A DNA stretch of 64,000 nt, taken from assembly GCA_904066235.2 (NCBI GenBank), contig CAJFCV020000002.1, positions 496,001 through 560,000 of the forward strand. The letters run 5' to 3'. A program made the position numbers and the translations under genes. The stretch comes from Bursaphelenchus xylophilus. Its lineage: Eukaryota; Nematoda; Chromadorea; Rhabditida; Aphelenchoididae. This document shows positions 52,425 to 63,625 of the stretch, in pieces. A model generated the notes under the pieces. The model was not told the DNA's origin, did not search any database, and worked only from the letters and a program-made list of their open reading frames with translations. How positions within the stretch are numbered: position 1 is the first letter of the stretch; every line of letters starts with the position of its first letter.

Positions 52425-55400
52425 ATGGTAAGAAGAGGAATCTAAGAGGCTTTTTGATTATTGGTAGACGATTTTAGTTAGTTTTATTAAGATTTGTCAG
52501 CAAGAATTATATTATACATCACATCTGGTATGAAATTTTTAATTTCAGGACCGGCCTCGCCCTCAACACTTTCGCCCACGAGGCGGGAACCCCGGCCGAG
52601 GCAGAGGACAGCCCTATCGAGGCCATCGACCCCACCCATACGCCCCACCAAGCCGTCCACCCCGCCCGAATCCACCCCCACCAAAACGAACCCCCACCCC
52701 CACGCAACAACAGGCCGGTCAAATCGCCCAACAGCAGGCACAACGGACCAAAAATACGATGGAATTGAACCTGCATAAAAAGAAGACCTTCCGGAATACG
52801 ATGAAAACTTGCATCGAAGCCGCAAAGTTGTTGGCCAAACAGAAGAATGACCCGGATTTTTCCAAGAATTTCGCGGCTTTGCAAAGCAAATTGGATGAGC
52901 TGATCTATGTGAAGCCGGATCAAGCCACCATGACCATTCAACAGGAGCTGGATTTGGTCAGGATGGTCATAGAGTTTTATAAGGTAGATTGCTTGGACTT
53001 TTGAGGTTTTTTCGGTGTTTTGAAGGATTTAATTGAGCTCGTGTGGTGTTTGAAGCCATGTGGAGCATTTGTGATTCTTTTTGATTCTATAATTTGAAAT
53101 TTTTTCCGGATTTTTGTGCTAATTTTTGAAATTTTGGGGTTTTGATGAACCCATTTAATGCCTAAAACAAGGAAATAAGCATGCTCAGATTTCCTTTTAC
53201 TCAGATTTCCAAAGCGCGCCCGTTCTTTTTGTGACGGAACCCTTCAAAACGAAGTTTTTTCGCTTGGAGAGGGAAGCATTTTGCCACATTTTTGATACTT
53301 CCCGGATACAAAGTGGTACGTTTTTTGTCACTGGATCAGGTCCCCCCACTGTAAATAAACCTAGACGTGGAAGTGTCAACCGCGGGATCCTGAACACGTA
53401 TTAGGTTGTCCAGAAAGTTCGGTCGTTTTTTTATTGCTTTGTTTTACAAAGATTGTTTGTTGTTTGGCAAAGCAAATATATTTATTTGATACAGCTTTTT
53501 CTCCCCTGCAAAACTGTGTTTTTAGTTTTTTTTTTGAAAATTTAATTTTTGATTTTTTTTCGGGTGCGGTAAACGCAAATTTTTGCCTGCTGGGTAGTTC
53601 ACTTTTGAAAATAATAAAAAATTTAATTTTCAAAAAAAACGAAAAACACAGTTTTGTAGAGGAGAAAAAACTGTATCAAATAAATATATTTGCTTTGCCA
53701 ACCAACAAACAATCTTTGTAAAACAAAGCAATAAAAAAACGACCGAACTTTCTGAACAACCTAATACGTATTCAGGATCCCGCGGGTGACACTTCCACGT
53801 CTAGGTTTATTTACAGTGGGGGACCTGATCCAGTGACAAAAAACGTACCACTTTGTATCCAGGAAGTATCAAAAATGTGGCAAAATGCTTCCTCCAAGTG
53901 AAACAACTTCGTTTTGAAGGGCTCCGTCACAAAAAGAACGGGCGCGCTTTAGAAATCTAAGTTTTTCACATGGAGAGGGAGGTATTTTGCCACATTTTTG
54001 ATACTTTCTGGATGCAAAATGATACGTTTTTTGCCACTGGATCAGGTCCCCCGCTGTATGCTTATTTCCTTGTTTTAGGCATCAAATTGGTTCATCAAAA
54101 CCCCAAAATTTCAAAAATTAGCACAAATATCGGGAAAAAATTTCAAATTCTTGTTTCAGGATCCCGCGGTTGACCCCTCCATCCGCTACGACTGCTTCTA
54201 CACCATTTTCCTGGCCAGAGAAGCGCAGCCTCGGCTGCACGAACGCCGAATCTCCGTCCTGACCCGCCTCTGTTCCATCGCTCTTCAACTGGAAGTGTTC
54301 CCGATCTTTGATGACCTCGCCACATACTGGCTGAAAAACCCCGCGGATCCGTCGATTTCTCTGGTCACGGAACGTCTCATCAACGATTTCGTCAAACCCC
54401 CTCCGGCATATTCAATCTTCATGGGGTTGTTGCCGTTGAGAGAGAAGGCATTGGAATTTTCCTGCATTTTCCTGTCCCACGGGATAAACGCTGATGTTTA
54501 TGGACCACAAATTGTCACCATTGTGGGGCAGTGGCTGACCGAAGATCTCACGGACACGCTGGAGTTTTTTGGAGAGCATCCGGCGCTGGCAAAGCGGTTT
54601 GGGGAAACGGTAAGGGGAAATGGGAAGGTAGAGGGGTCTAGGGAATGAATCTGACAAAAAACTTACCATTTTGCCCCCGGGAAGTATCATAAATGTGGCA
54701 AAATGCTTCCCTCTCCAAGTGAAAAAACTCCGATTTCACAGCTTTTTTGCCGCCACCGATCGGTCCCGATTTTCGCTCAAAATGACAACAGGGCTGCGCG
54801 CCTCAGCTGATAACTACAGTGGGGCGGATCCAATGGAAAACGTCTCATTTTGCATCCCGGAAGGGACTAGAATGTCTCCAAACCTTTCCCTTCTCTAAGC
54901 TAAAAAACCCCGCTTTGAATTGCCCGCCTTGAAGGAAAGGGCGCGGTCCCTCACTGTAGCTAGCCCGAAAATGAAAAAGAGTAAAAATTGGTTTTTAGTA
55001 CAAAATTTCAAGTTTTTTTTATTCATGGATAAATGCACTTTATCAGGGTGTAATTGTCAAAAGATGGTAACATTCCATAGCACATTGCCTCTTGTATGGA
55101 ATATCCAAAAATAAGGAAAACTCCGGCCCTTAGGGCACTACAAAATCCAAAAAACAGCCAAAAAAGCGTTTTTGCATGTTTTTCGGGATTTTTTCGCGAT
55201 TTCAAAAGCGCTCATTTTCTTCTTGTGATGAAAAAGAGCGCGCCCTTCAAAATAGTTTTTTAACTTGAAGAGGGAAGCATTTTGCCACGTTTTTGGTGCT
55301 TCCCGGATGCAAAATGGTACGTTTTTCGCCACTGGATCAGGTCCCCCAATGTATAATTTTCTCCAAAAAAATTGCCACGCATGTCTAGTGCAATATATTT

Positions 55401-55848
55401 TTTTGATTTTTTGGTAAAATAATATTGTCACTACCCTTCTTGGATCACAAGGAGCTTATTCATTGATCCAGGTCGTGTATTTTCATTTTTAACAGCCCTT
55501 TTTCAGACCCTTCCACTTCTTGTTCAATGGGATGTGGATCAAGAAAATTCCTCGGAAGAAACGGACCGTTTCCACTGCGCAATCACCGGCCTGATTGTGT
55601 TCTGGCCGCAGAAAAAGAACCCGCTTTCGCTCGACGTATTCATTAACCTTATTTCCACGGCGGATTCCCTTCAACCCCGCCAAATCACCCGACTTTTGGC
55701 CAATTCAACGAACGCCATAAACACTGGCATGTTCCCAACTCAGCGATTTATAGAGACGTTCGCAAACGCTGCGACTCCAAAGGTTTTGAGGCAATCGCCA
55801 TTTGCCGAATTGATCGAGAAATCGTTCGAAAACAAATTCCACTTCTAA
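52425..55848 (+). CDS. INTS15: Integrator subunit 15-like (C7orf26-type) protein
   Basis: Proposed coding: ATG at 52425-52427 ends a 5' exon (AAATG|GTAAGA), then 52549-52983, 54160-54609, 55507-55848; about 409 residues. Residues 2-78 are an Arg/Gly/Pro/Gln-rich low-complexity segment (RPRGGNPGRGRGQP, then PPRPNPPPPKR). The rest is alpha-helical and resembles human INTS15: a stretch with LDELIYV, QQELDLVRMVIEFY and FYTIFLA, then RISVLTRLCSIALQLEVFPI, a LxxxLINDFV block, and late RLLANSTNAINTGMFPTQRF. INTS15 is a subunit of the nuclear Integrator complex (snRNA 3' processing and promoter-proximal termination). The match is by pattern memory, not by search. The RG-rich N-terminus is not part of the human protein; initiation at 52759 (MELNLHKKK) is an alternative. 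The second intron (52984-54159) carries the large palindrome. Confidence 0.68.
53202..53353. repeat. Truncated family A copy, left palindrome arm
   Basis: Begins at the centre spacer (AAAGCGCGCCCGTTCTTTTT) and runs to CCCCACTG-TA. Its outer half is missing relative to the right-arm copy. Confidence 0.8.
53402..53763. mobile_element. Mariner-like palindromic MITE (family K)
   Basis: Termini TTAGGTTGTCCAGAAAGTTC and inverse GAACTTTCTGAACAACCTAA, each next to TA. The inverted arms extend about 130 bp (TTTTACAAAGATTGTTTGTT). A half copy lies at 25995-26133. TTAGGTTG ends are characteristic of mariner elements. Confidence 0.85.
53812..54058. repeat. Family A MITE, right palindrome arm
   Basis: TA-CAGTGGGGG to CCGCTG-TA, full length. 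Confidence 0.9.
54653..54745. repeat. Half family A copy
   Basis: Left arm only (AAAAAACTTACCATTTTGCC to CTCCGATTTCA), in the INTS15-like intron 3. Confidence 0.75.
54814..54958. repeat. Strongly diverged short family A copy
   Basis: TA-CAGTGGGGCGGATCCA to CCTCACTG-TA; 145 bp, with the interior (ATTTTGCATCCCGGAAGGGA) only loosely similar. Possibly a separate subfamily. Confidence 0.6.
55198..55353. repeat. Right half of a family A copy
   Basis: TTTCAAAAGCGCTCATTTTC to GGTCCCCCAATG-TA. The left arm is absent. Confidence 0.75.
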
Positions 55849-56002
55849 AGGACCAAGTGTCATGTAATTTGACGATTTTTTATGGGTTTTTGGGGATCCC
55901 AAAGATTATCAGAGAATTTCTTGGGCCTCTTGGACCATTTACAACCTGATATGTCAAGATTTATTTTTAAATTATTCGCAACAAGACCGATAAATACTGT
56001 AA

Positions 56003-56148
56003 ACATATATACATCTGAGATAAATAGAGAAGTCTCTAAAATTATTTTGATATCAAAAAATAATGGCATATTATACATGATGACACGTGCGTATAACAGA
56101 GATAATGAGCAAATGAGAATATGGCAAAATTGTAAAAAAACGATGATC
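56003..56148 (+). repeat. Family L repeat, copy 2
   Basis: Same 140 bp as 35795-35935, again immediately before a family A copy. Located in the tail-to-tail gap between INTS15-like and ACSF2-like genes. Confidence 0.75.
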
Positions 56149-56393
56149 TACAGTGGGGGACCTGATCCAGTGGCAAAAAACGTACCATTTTGCACCCGGG
56201 AAGCACTAAAAATGTGGCAAAATGCTTCCATCTGCAAGTGAAAAAACTTCGTTTTGAAGGGCTCCTCACAAAAAGAGCGATCGCGCTTATGAAATCGGAG
56301 TTTTTTCACTTGGAGAGGGAGGTATTTTGCCACATTTTGTGATGCTTCCTGGATGCAAAATGGTACGTGCTTTGCCACTGGACCCCCACTGTA
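56149..56393. repeat. Family A MITE
   Basis: TA-CAGTGGGGG to CCCCCACTG-TA, about 60 bp from the stop of the acyl-CoA synthetase. The right terminus lost the ATCAGGT segment. Confidence 0.85.
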
Positions 56394-56455
56394 AAAAAAT
56401 GTGGAGATGGCGCTAAATTTTGAAACCTCAATGTTAAAGGAGAGAGAAAACCGCC

Positions 56456-58717
56456 TTAGGCGTTGTAGTGAATAGCCTCGGGCACCAGATTCAACTCCTT
56501 TCGAGACACCTCTCTCAGCACGTTCTTCTTCACCTTGCCGGTGACGGTCATCGGGAAGTCCTGCTCCTTCTTGAACAGCACATATCGCGGCACTTTGTAG
56601 TGCGCAATCTTGCCCTTGCACCACTCCTTCAACTCGGCCTCGGTGAAGTTCTCGTGCCCGTCCTTGAGTCGGATCCAGGCGCACAATTCCTCGCCGAATC
56701 GCACGTCCGGCACTCCCACCACATGCACGTCCGCAATCGAGTCGTGCGTGAAGAGGAACTGCTCCACCTCCGCCGGATAGATGTTCTCGCCGCCGCGGAT
56801 CACCAGGTCCTTGGAGCGGCCCGCAATCTTCACACTTCCATCCGGCTCCATCACTCCAATATCTCCGGTGTGATACCAGCGATCGGGCGTGATCTCCTTC
56901 CGCGTCTTCTCCTCATCGTCCCAATACCCGCGCATCACCGAGTAGCCGCGCACACAGATCTCGCCCGGCTCTCCGATCGGCTGCACGTGCCCTTCGGTGT
57001 CGATGATGCTGACCTCGACGTGCTCGCAGATCGTGCCCACCGATTCCCAACGCTTGGGCGCTTCCACTTCCGAGCGAACCATCAGGCACATCGGGGAGAC
57101 CTCGGTGGAGCCGTAGGCAATCGCGAGTTTGTGGAGATTCATTTCCTCGGCCAGGCGTTTCATCATGTCTGGAAAGGAGAAGGTTAATGTTGGGAGTATG
57201 GAAGAGCATCTATATACATATATTGCACTCGAAAGTTTAGTCAAAAAAATGTATTTTTAAGCGTAGAAAGTACAGTGGGGGAACAGATCCAGTGGCAAAA
57301 AACGTACCATTTTGATCCGGGAAGGATCGAAAATGTGGCAAAATGCTTCCCTCTTCAAGTAAAAAAACTTCTTTTTGTTGGTGAGGGAAGCATTTTGCCA
57401 CATTTTTGATACTTTCCGATGCTAAATGGTACGTTTTTTGCCACTAGATCAGGTCCCCCACTGTATTGAAATGTCCCTAAAGCCCCAAGATTTCCATCTT
57501 CTTCTTACCTCTAGGACAAGGCGATCCAGCGACCATTCCATTATACAGCGACGACACATCTGTCTTTTGCAAATCCGGGTGATTTAGACAATCAATGAAC
57601 ATGGTCGGTGTTCCAAACAATGACGTCACCTTCTCCTCTCTGATCGCATGCAAAGTCGACTTGGCGTTGAACCAGGCCGACGGGAAAATGGCGGTTTGTT
57701 GGTGAACTACGGAGCTCAACTCGCCGCAAACCGATCCCAAACAATGGTAGAGAGGGTTGGGCACACAAATTCGATGATCTCCCTTGTCGAATTCGAGCCG
57801 AAGACCGGAGAAGTAGGAGTTGTTCACAATGTTGTGGTGGGTCAAAGTAGCCGCCTTGGGATGGCCAGTAGTGCCCGAGGTAAATTGAATATTGGCAGGG
57901 TCGTCGAATCGAACGCGATTTTCGTATTCCGCCAGGGTTTTGCGGGCATTTGAGCCGTTGCCGCCTTCAGCGACGTCCTTCAAGTTCCAAGCGCCCTTGA
58001 GGTTGGTGTGGTTGCCAAATACGATGAGATGTTTGAGGTCGGGGAGGTTCTTGGAATGGACACTTCCACAGCCGTCGGGGAGAATCGTGAGCTCCGGGAT
58101 GATCTCGTGGATTGTGCTGGAAAAATTGGAGTTAAATATAACATCAATAGAGGATGATTTAAGTTTTGGTTTGAAAGCTCTATAAGCGTTTCTAAGGCTT
58201 TCAATTTCAACGTTTTGTTAGCTCACTTGTAATATTTGCTTTTCCTGAATTCGGGTGGAGTCACCAATGCTGACACTCCCACTTTCCGCAACGCAAATCT
58301 GAGCTCTTCAGTCTGATATCCGGGGTTAATATTGACCAGACAAAATCCCCCAAGAGCTGCCGCATACTTGGTCAACAACCATTCATAGTAATTCGGGCCC
58401 CAGATTCCAATCCGATCGTTTCTTTGCAGCCCGAGGTTGCAAAATCCCGCCGCCAATTGGGAGGCCTCTTTATGGAATTCCTCATAAGTTTTTCGGGTGT
58501 TCTCCTCCAAGAAGATGCAGATCTCCTTGTCCGGCACGGTCTCAGCACCAAGCTTGAGCCGCTGGCCGATTGTGTGATTCAGAAGAGGCGCGTTGGTGGC
58601 GCCATGGACGTACGAAAATTGCGTTTCCACATCCGGCACGGGGCTTTTCACCGCCGCGAATTGTTTCAGATTGGTTGCCAACTTTGTGTAGCGGGGAATC
58701 GAGGTTTTCAACGCCAT
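56456..58717 (-). CDS. ACSF2: Acyl-CoA synthetase, ACSF2-like
   Basis: Exons 58227-58717, 57509-58116, 56456-57168 (minus) join in phases 2 and 1; 603 residues, close to the 615 of human ACSF2. The N-terminus (MALKTSIPRYTKLATNLKQF) is basic, without acidic residues, and fits a mitochondrial presequence. ANL-superfamily motifs: the ATP-binding loop FTSGTTGHPKAATLTHHN (about 242-259), YGSTEVSP (about 385), WYHTGDIG with GRSKDLVIRGGENIYPAE, and the C-terminal catalytic lysine context PMTVTGKVKKNVLRE. It activates medium-chain fatty acids to acyl-CoA through an acyl-adenylate. The coding region is distinctly GC-rich, and its complement carries a 239-codon shadow frame. A family A copy sits in the second intron. 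Confidence 0.95.
57271..57465. repeat. Family A MITE in ACSF2-like intron 2
   Basis: TA-CAGTGGGGG to CCCCACTG-TA, short central spacer (195 bp). It fills most of a 340-bp intron. Confidence 0.88.
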
Positions 58718-59570
58718 TTTTAGATCTGAAATTAGTCAAGGTTAACGCGTATGGCTTTGAATTTTCTGATGACATAAAAAGGTTAATGCCTTAGGCTGTG
58801 AGTTTTGTAAAAAGTAAAAATCGAATTTTCGCGACCGAAAAAATGTACTAAATATGTAAACAGTCGTAAAATTTACAACGGCCGAGTATCATGTTAAAAA
58901 ATAAGATAAATGATTAAGGAAATAGAAAGGTTCCCGTCTCTGTAAACAACTTTTTTGACTGTCAACAGTTTGCAGACCAATAGCTCAAAGGGCATTTCAC
59001 CGGGCCTATGGTAGTCTAGACTGGTTGTAAAAAAGTTTGCTCCAAGAAAAAAGAATTTCTAGCAGAGAAAAGCAAGGTAAAATACGGCGTTGTCGAAGTT
59101 TAATTTAGCCCCCAAAAGACGTCAAGACTAGCTCAGAGTTCTCTGATCCCAAGTGTTTCCTCTTTTCGTAAAAAAGCCGTTCTTTGATCAACCGAGAGAA
59201 GTTTCTTTTATGAATTTATTGTTTGTGCTTCTTCTAGAAGCCCATGTGATTAGAGAACGGAGAAAGACCAAAAAATTGTTCTTGCAAAACAAAAAGGATC
59301 CTTAGATTTCACACTTGTTTGAAAGTAAAGGATCTTCCATCATGCGGCGTCTGTGGGTTTACAGAGGCTGACAACCCGCCTTTTAGCCACTGTTAAAGCA
59401 AAAGAACTAATATTGGAAAAAAATTAAAAAATCGCAGATGTAATGCTACAAAGGGGCCGACCAAAAATGCGGTAACAAACTCCATATTGGACCATATACC
59501 AGTTCTTGAAAATCTCAGTTTGCTCTTTGCCCGCAGCCAAAATATTCAATGGTTTGTCGAACATACGCTT
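58718..59570. other. Upstream of ACSF2-like gene, nothing recognised
   Basis: AT-rich; no promoter motif, RNA gene or repeat could be supported. Confidence 0.4.
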
Positions 59571-59834
59571 GCGGACCTGATCCAGTGGCAAAAAACGTAT
59601 CATTTTGCATCGAGGAAGCATCAAAAATGTGGCAAAATGCTTCCTTCTCCCAGAAAAAAGCTCCGATTTCAAAAGCGCGACCAGAACTGCCAAGAACTCT
59701 TTTGGTGAGGGAAAGGGCGCGCAGTTCAAAACGTAGATTTTTCATCTGGAGAAGGAGGCATTTTGCCACATTTTTGATACTTCCTGGATGCAAAATGGCA
59801 CGTTTTTTGCAACTGGCTCAGGTCCCTCACTGTA
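59571..59834. repeat. Family A MITE
   Basis: TTGCGGACCTGATCCAGTGG to GTCCCTCACTG-TA. Left terminus mutated; the spacer is slightly expanded. Confidence 0.8.
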
Positions 59835-62057
59835 AAGGAAAATTAAAGAAAAAATATCATCTCTTTTGGGGCTAAAAAACTTTTCTCAAATGTCCTAATA
59901 ATTCCGCTGGTGCTACAGCAAAGATTTGTCTTAATCCGCGGCAAATTTTTTGGGCTCTTCACTTCATAGCCTAGACTGTTATACTCCCTCTATCAATATC
60001 ACTGAAATTCAGTCTTTTTAGACCCAACAAACTCTAGATTCTTCTACTACCTATGCCGTAGTTCTATTCTCCACACAACCCGAACAATGTGCTTCCCGAA
60101 TCGGCGCAAAAATAGAGTCCATCCGCTGCATCCACCTCGCCTTATATACCTCTGCAGTTTGGTGCCGTTTGTACGTTCTTTGAAATTATTACTCCACCTC
60201 GTTTGGTCGGCCCCTGTCGTTTGTTTTCCCCCATCGAAGATGTTCTTTAGACGCGAAAAACGTGACAGTCCGAGAAGACGGCGGGCGAACGGAGAGACGC
60301 CAGAGTCGTTGGGTTTAATTGATAAACAGCTGCTTGAGGCGATCCGTTCTTTGGTGCCACGAAGATAGCCGTATATTGGGCTGGGGTGAGCAGAGAACGC
60401 GAAGCCCTATCATCGATTCCATGCAAGGTACCCCAAGTTTGGAATCAAAATTGAAAAAGACCCTTTTTAGGCATCATGTATGCACTAGATTCCTTGTTGA
60501 TTTGACTTCAAAAAAGTCGATTTTTTGAACTCTGGTCTAGACTTTGACTATTTTTTAAATGTTAACTGAATCTTACAGTCTTTAGTTCAAAGTATGTTGA
60601 TTTGAATTTAATCATTTACCTTTCCCCGTAGGCTATGACAAAACTTTGGTCTCGAAGTGAAGGCAAGCAACTTTTTTCTTACCACCGTTGATGATAAGCA
60701 ATTGTTGACATGTCTTCTGGTCAATTTATTGTCATATAGATTTTGTAAGCAAGGTTAAATGGGCAATTGAAGAAGAATGAGAACTCTTCTTCAGTAGAGT
60801 TGATTTGAGGATAATTATTGTTTCGTAGGCTACTGCTTTGCATAGAAAACACTGAAATTATAATTCACTGATTCGTGTTAGCTAAATTTTTTTAAAGTTT
60901 TCCAAGATATATGGGAGATCTTATGCACGCACTTTTCAGAAGCCATCAAGATTTTAATAATCCCATCTTTTGAATTGGCCGTTTGCCATCTTTCTTATTG
61001 TTTTTTGTCTTTAAAGTTTGCTGCATATCTTGGCTGCACCTAACACTGTCAAAGTAAAATTTTCTGCAGCCACCGTAAGTGGTTTAGACAGAGCTAGTTC
61101 GAAAAAAATCATATCGTCATGCTTCGAATACTGACGTTATAAACTCCACCTCAAATGCCCTGCACTTCGAAGTTTTATAAAAAGTTCTTTGCCCCTTCAA
61201 TCCGATCGATCTGAACTTTATCTGCAACAAAAATAGTTCGCCTATTATTCAGTGCCAAGAGGTTTTTTTTAATTCTTGGCCAAAAAACCCTCTTTGCTTG
61301 TTAATGTCCCAGATTTCTGTTTTAAATCCTGAGAGTTCAAACCGCATCCAAAGTACATACAATGCAGCCAACAACCGGTACACATGTTTTTTAATCGAGA
61401 ATAAATCAGGGATCACCGACCACAGCCTGAAGTCCCAAAGGTAAAATTGTTTGGTTTGCAAAGTATTTCAGGTAATGATTTGTTAATCGTTGCGGAAACG
61501 TGACTACCGAAAATAACATTGTTATTTTTCTGGGAAATTACTTGTTGTGGAGAAAACATTTTTTCTTTGTTATCTAACAGGTCGATGAACAAACAGTAAA
61601 GTTTACTGCTTTGCGATGGGTTCGAGTGTCAATTTGGTTTTGTCATAAAGTAGCCGGGACGCAAACGGGCTATTTGGGTCGGCAATAGTTTTGGTCAACA
61701 CAAAGTTGATCGACACGAGGCTTAGGAGAAGAGGAGGCTTAAAAAAGCAACGGCTTGGCGGAGACTTTGTGAAGACCTACAGTTATACCAGTTTTTCTAA
61801 TTTTAGCCTCTGTTAACCTTAGTTTTCTTGACGCTGAGTTATTGTAACATAGAATAGAACAAAGCCTGCTCCAAAAAAAAAAGATCCATAAGCTTTACCT
61901 GGATACTATTGCACTACTATACATCTAAAATATTAGGGTGTCCCATAAGTCTTGCAAATTTTTGGGCCGTCGATTTGTGCGAATTCCTGTGAGCTTTGAA
62001 AGGCATCGCGGAGAATGTTGGATACACGTGTTTGAAGCTGAGATAAAGCGCTTCGTA
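59835..62057. other. Intergenic, one weak gene candidate
   Basis: A 93-codon frame at 60087-60368 has an Arg-rich second half (MFFRREKRDSPRRRRA at 60240, ending SLVPRR) about 95 bp downstream of a TTATATAC motif. It could be a small gene or first exon but nothing confirms it. 60400-62050 is AT-rich without recognisable features. Confidence 0.4.
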
Positions 62058-63548
62058 TACTGCGCGTCAAAAGTTTGGAACAATCTAGATCTTCTTTGCG
62101 GCTTGAGATGGGAGTTTCATTTCTTTTCTATTAGAAGCTTCATTTATGGAGAACCTCAATGAATATATAGCCATCAACATCAGAAAGCTCGTTGGAGTTT
62201 AATAAAAAATTTTAAAAAATAAGTGCGTCAAAAGTTTGGAACAACCTTTGGAAGGTGATTGTAAACTTCGGGATGAGGCAGGATATCCACGAATTTAGTA
62301 TTTTTGGATGATGCAAGGAATCAGAATGCCAGTGGCATACTGATTTTCAACGATAGACCCAAACTGAAAAAAATGCTTATTGAGCCAAAAATTACGGTCA
62401 AATTTGCGAAAAAAATAATTTTTTGGTTTCGGTTCTACATGTTATCGGTGTGTAAGCGTTCTAAAATATTTAATATGGTCGCATAATTGTAGAAGGGCAC
62501 TCAGATCTTCGCATAGGGACCTTATCCGCACAGCATAATTTATGAAAATTTTGAGTTTTGCATTAAATCTTGATTTAATGTATTTTATATTTTTTATAGA
62601 GCGGCTTGGAGGCTAATTGGCTTTCTGACCGTCATCGTGGAATAAAAAGGTATTTTCAAGCATCAAAAATCCACGCCATTTACAACATCCAAGGCCACAT
62701 CTTTCAGACATTAAAAATTTTTTAGTCCCAAAATCATTATTCATATCTCACCCGGATTTGTGGCGTGATATCTTGGAGAAATGGTTTATAATACTGTATC
62801 AGCGTGATAACGAAAAAGGCACTTAGTTTTGCACCATGCAGCGGCTTCAAATCGAAGATAAAAAATACGGGAATATTAACATTTCATATACCCGCCTTTT
62901 TTAAAGTTGTGGCCTTTGTGTTGCAAATAGCGGCCATGTTCTGCTTCTTGCATATACCTTTTTATTCCACGATGACGGTCAGAAAGCCAATTAGCCTCCA
63001 AGCCGCTCTATAAAAAATATAAAATACATTAAATCAAGATTTAATGCAAAACTCAAAATTTTCATAAATTATGCTGTGCGGATAAGGTCCCTATGCGAAG
63101 ATCTGAGTGCCCTTCTACAATTATGCGACCATATTAAATATTTTAGAACGCTTACACACCGATAACATGTAGAACCGAAACCAAAAAATTATTTTTTCGC
63201 AAATTTGACCGTAATTTTTGGCTCAATAAGCATTTTTTTCAGTTTGGGTCTATCGTTGAAAATCAGTATGCCACTGGCATTCTGATTCCTTGCATCATCC
63301 AAAAATACTAAATTCGTGGATATCCTGCCTCATCCCGAAGTTTACAATCACCTTCCAAAGGTTGTTCCAAACTTTTGACGCACTTATTTTTTAAAATTTT
63401 TTATTAAACTCCAACGAGCTTTCTGATGTTGATGGCTATATATTCATTGAGGTTCTCCATAAATGAAGCTTCTAATAGAAAAGAAATGAAACTCCCATCT
63501 CAAGCCGCAAAGAAGATCTAGATTGTTCCAAACTTTTGACGCGCAGTA
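62058..63548. mobile_element. 1.49-kb foldback Tc1-like element with long arms
   Basis: Starts TACTGCGCGTCAAAAGTTTG, ends with the inverse, flanked by TA. Arms of about 590 bp are nearly identical inverted copies. Each arm has two GCGTCAAAAGTTTGGAACAA repeats (62064 and 62225, 161 bp apart), an IR/DR-type layout. The roughly 300-bp centre (62655-62955) has no recognisable transposase. Confidence 0.88.
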
Positions 63549-63625
63549 TATATAATGAGGCCACATAAAGTACAGCTGCTACCCACCCTGCCCCGATATT
63601 GTACTAGACATTAAGAAAAGTTGGG

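Larger units (their letters stand above)
53085..54150. repeat. 1.06-kb inverted duplication (palindrome) in INTS15-like intron
   Basis: The sequence from about 53085 (TTTTTCCGGATTTTTGTGCT, GAAATTTTGGGGTTTTGATG) reappears inverted up to about 54150. Order outward from the centre on each side: mariner-like MITE half, the motif TTCAGGATCCCGCGG, CTAGGTTTATTTACAG, a family A copy (complete on the right, truncated on the left), then AAGGAAATAAGCAT intron sequence. Arms are roughly 500 bp. Confidence 0.85.

Noticed and set aside
47161..55848. Operon of SUMO protease and INTS15-like genes
   Set aside because: Same strand, but nearly 800 bp with a family A element lies between them, longer than usual nematode operon spacing; no spliced-leader evidence visible.
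56468..57187. 239-codon plus-strand open frame
   Set aside because: Exact antisense of the third ACSF2-like exon; GC-rich codon composition keeps the complement open. No motif.
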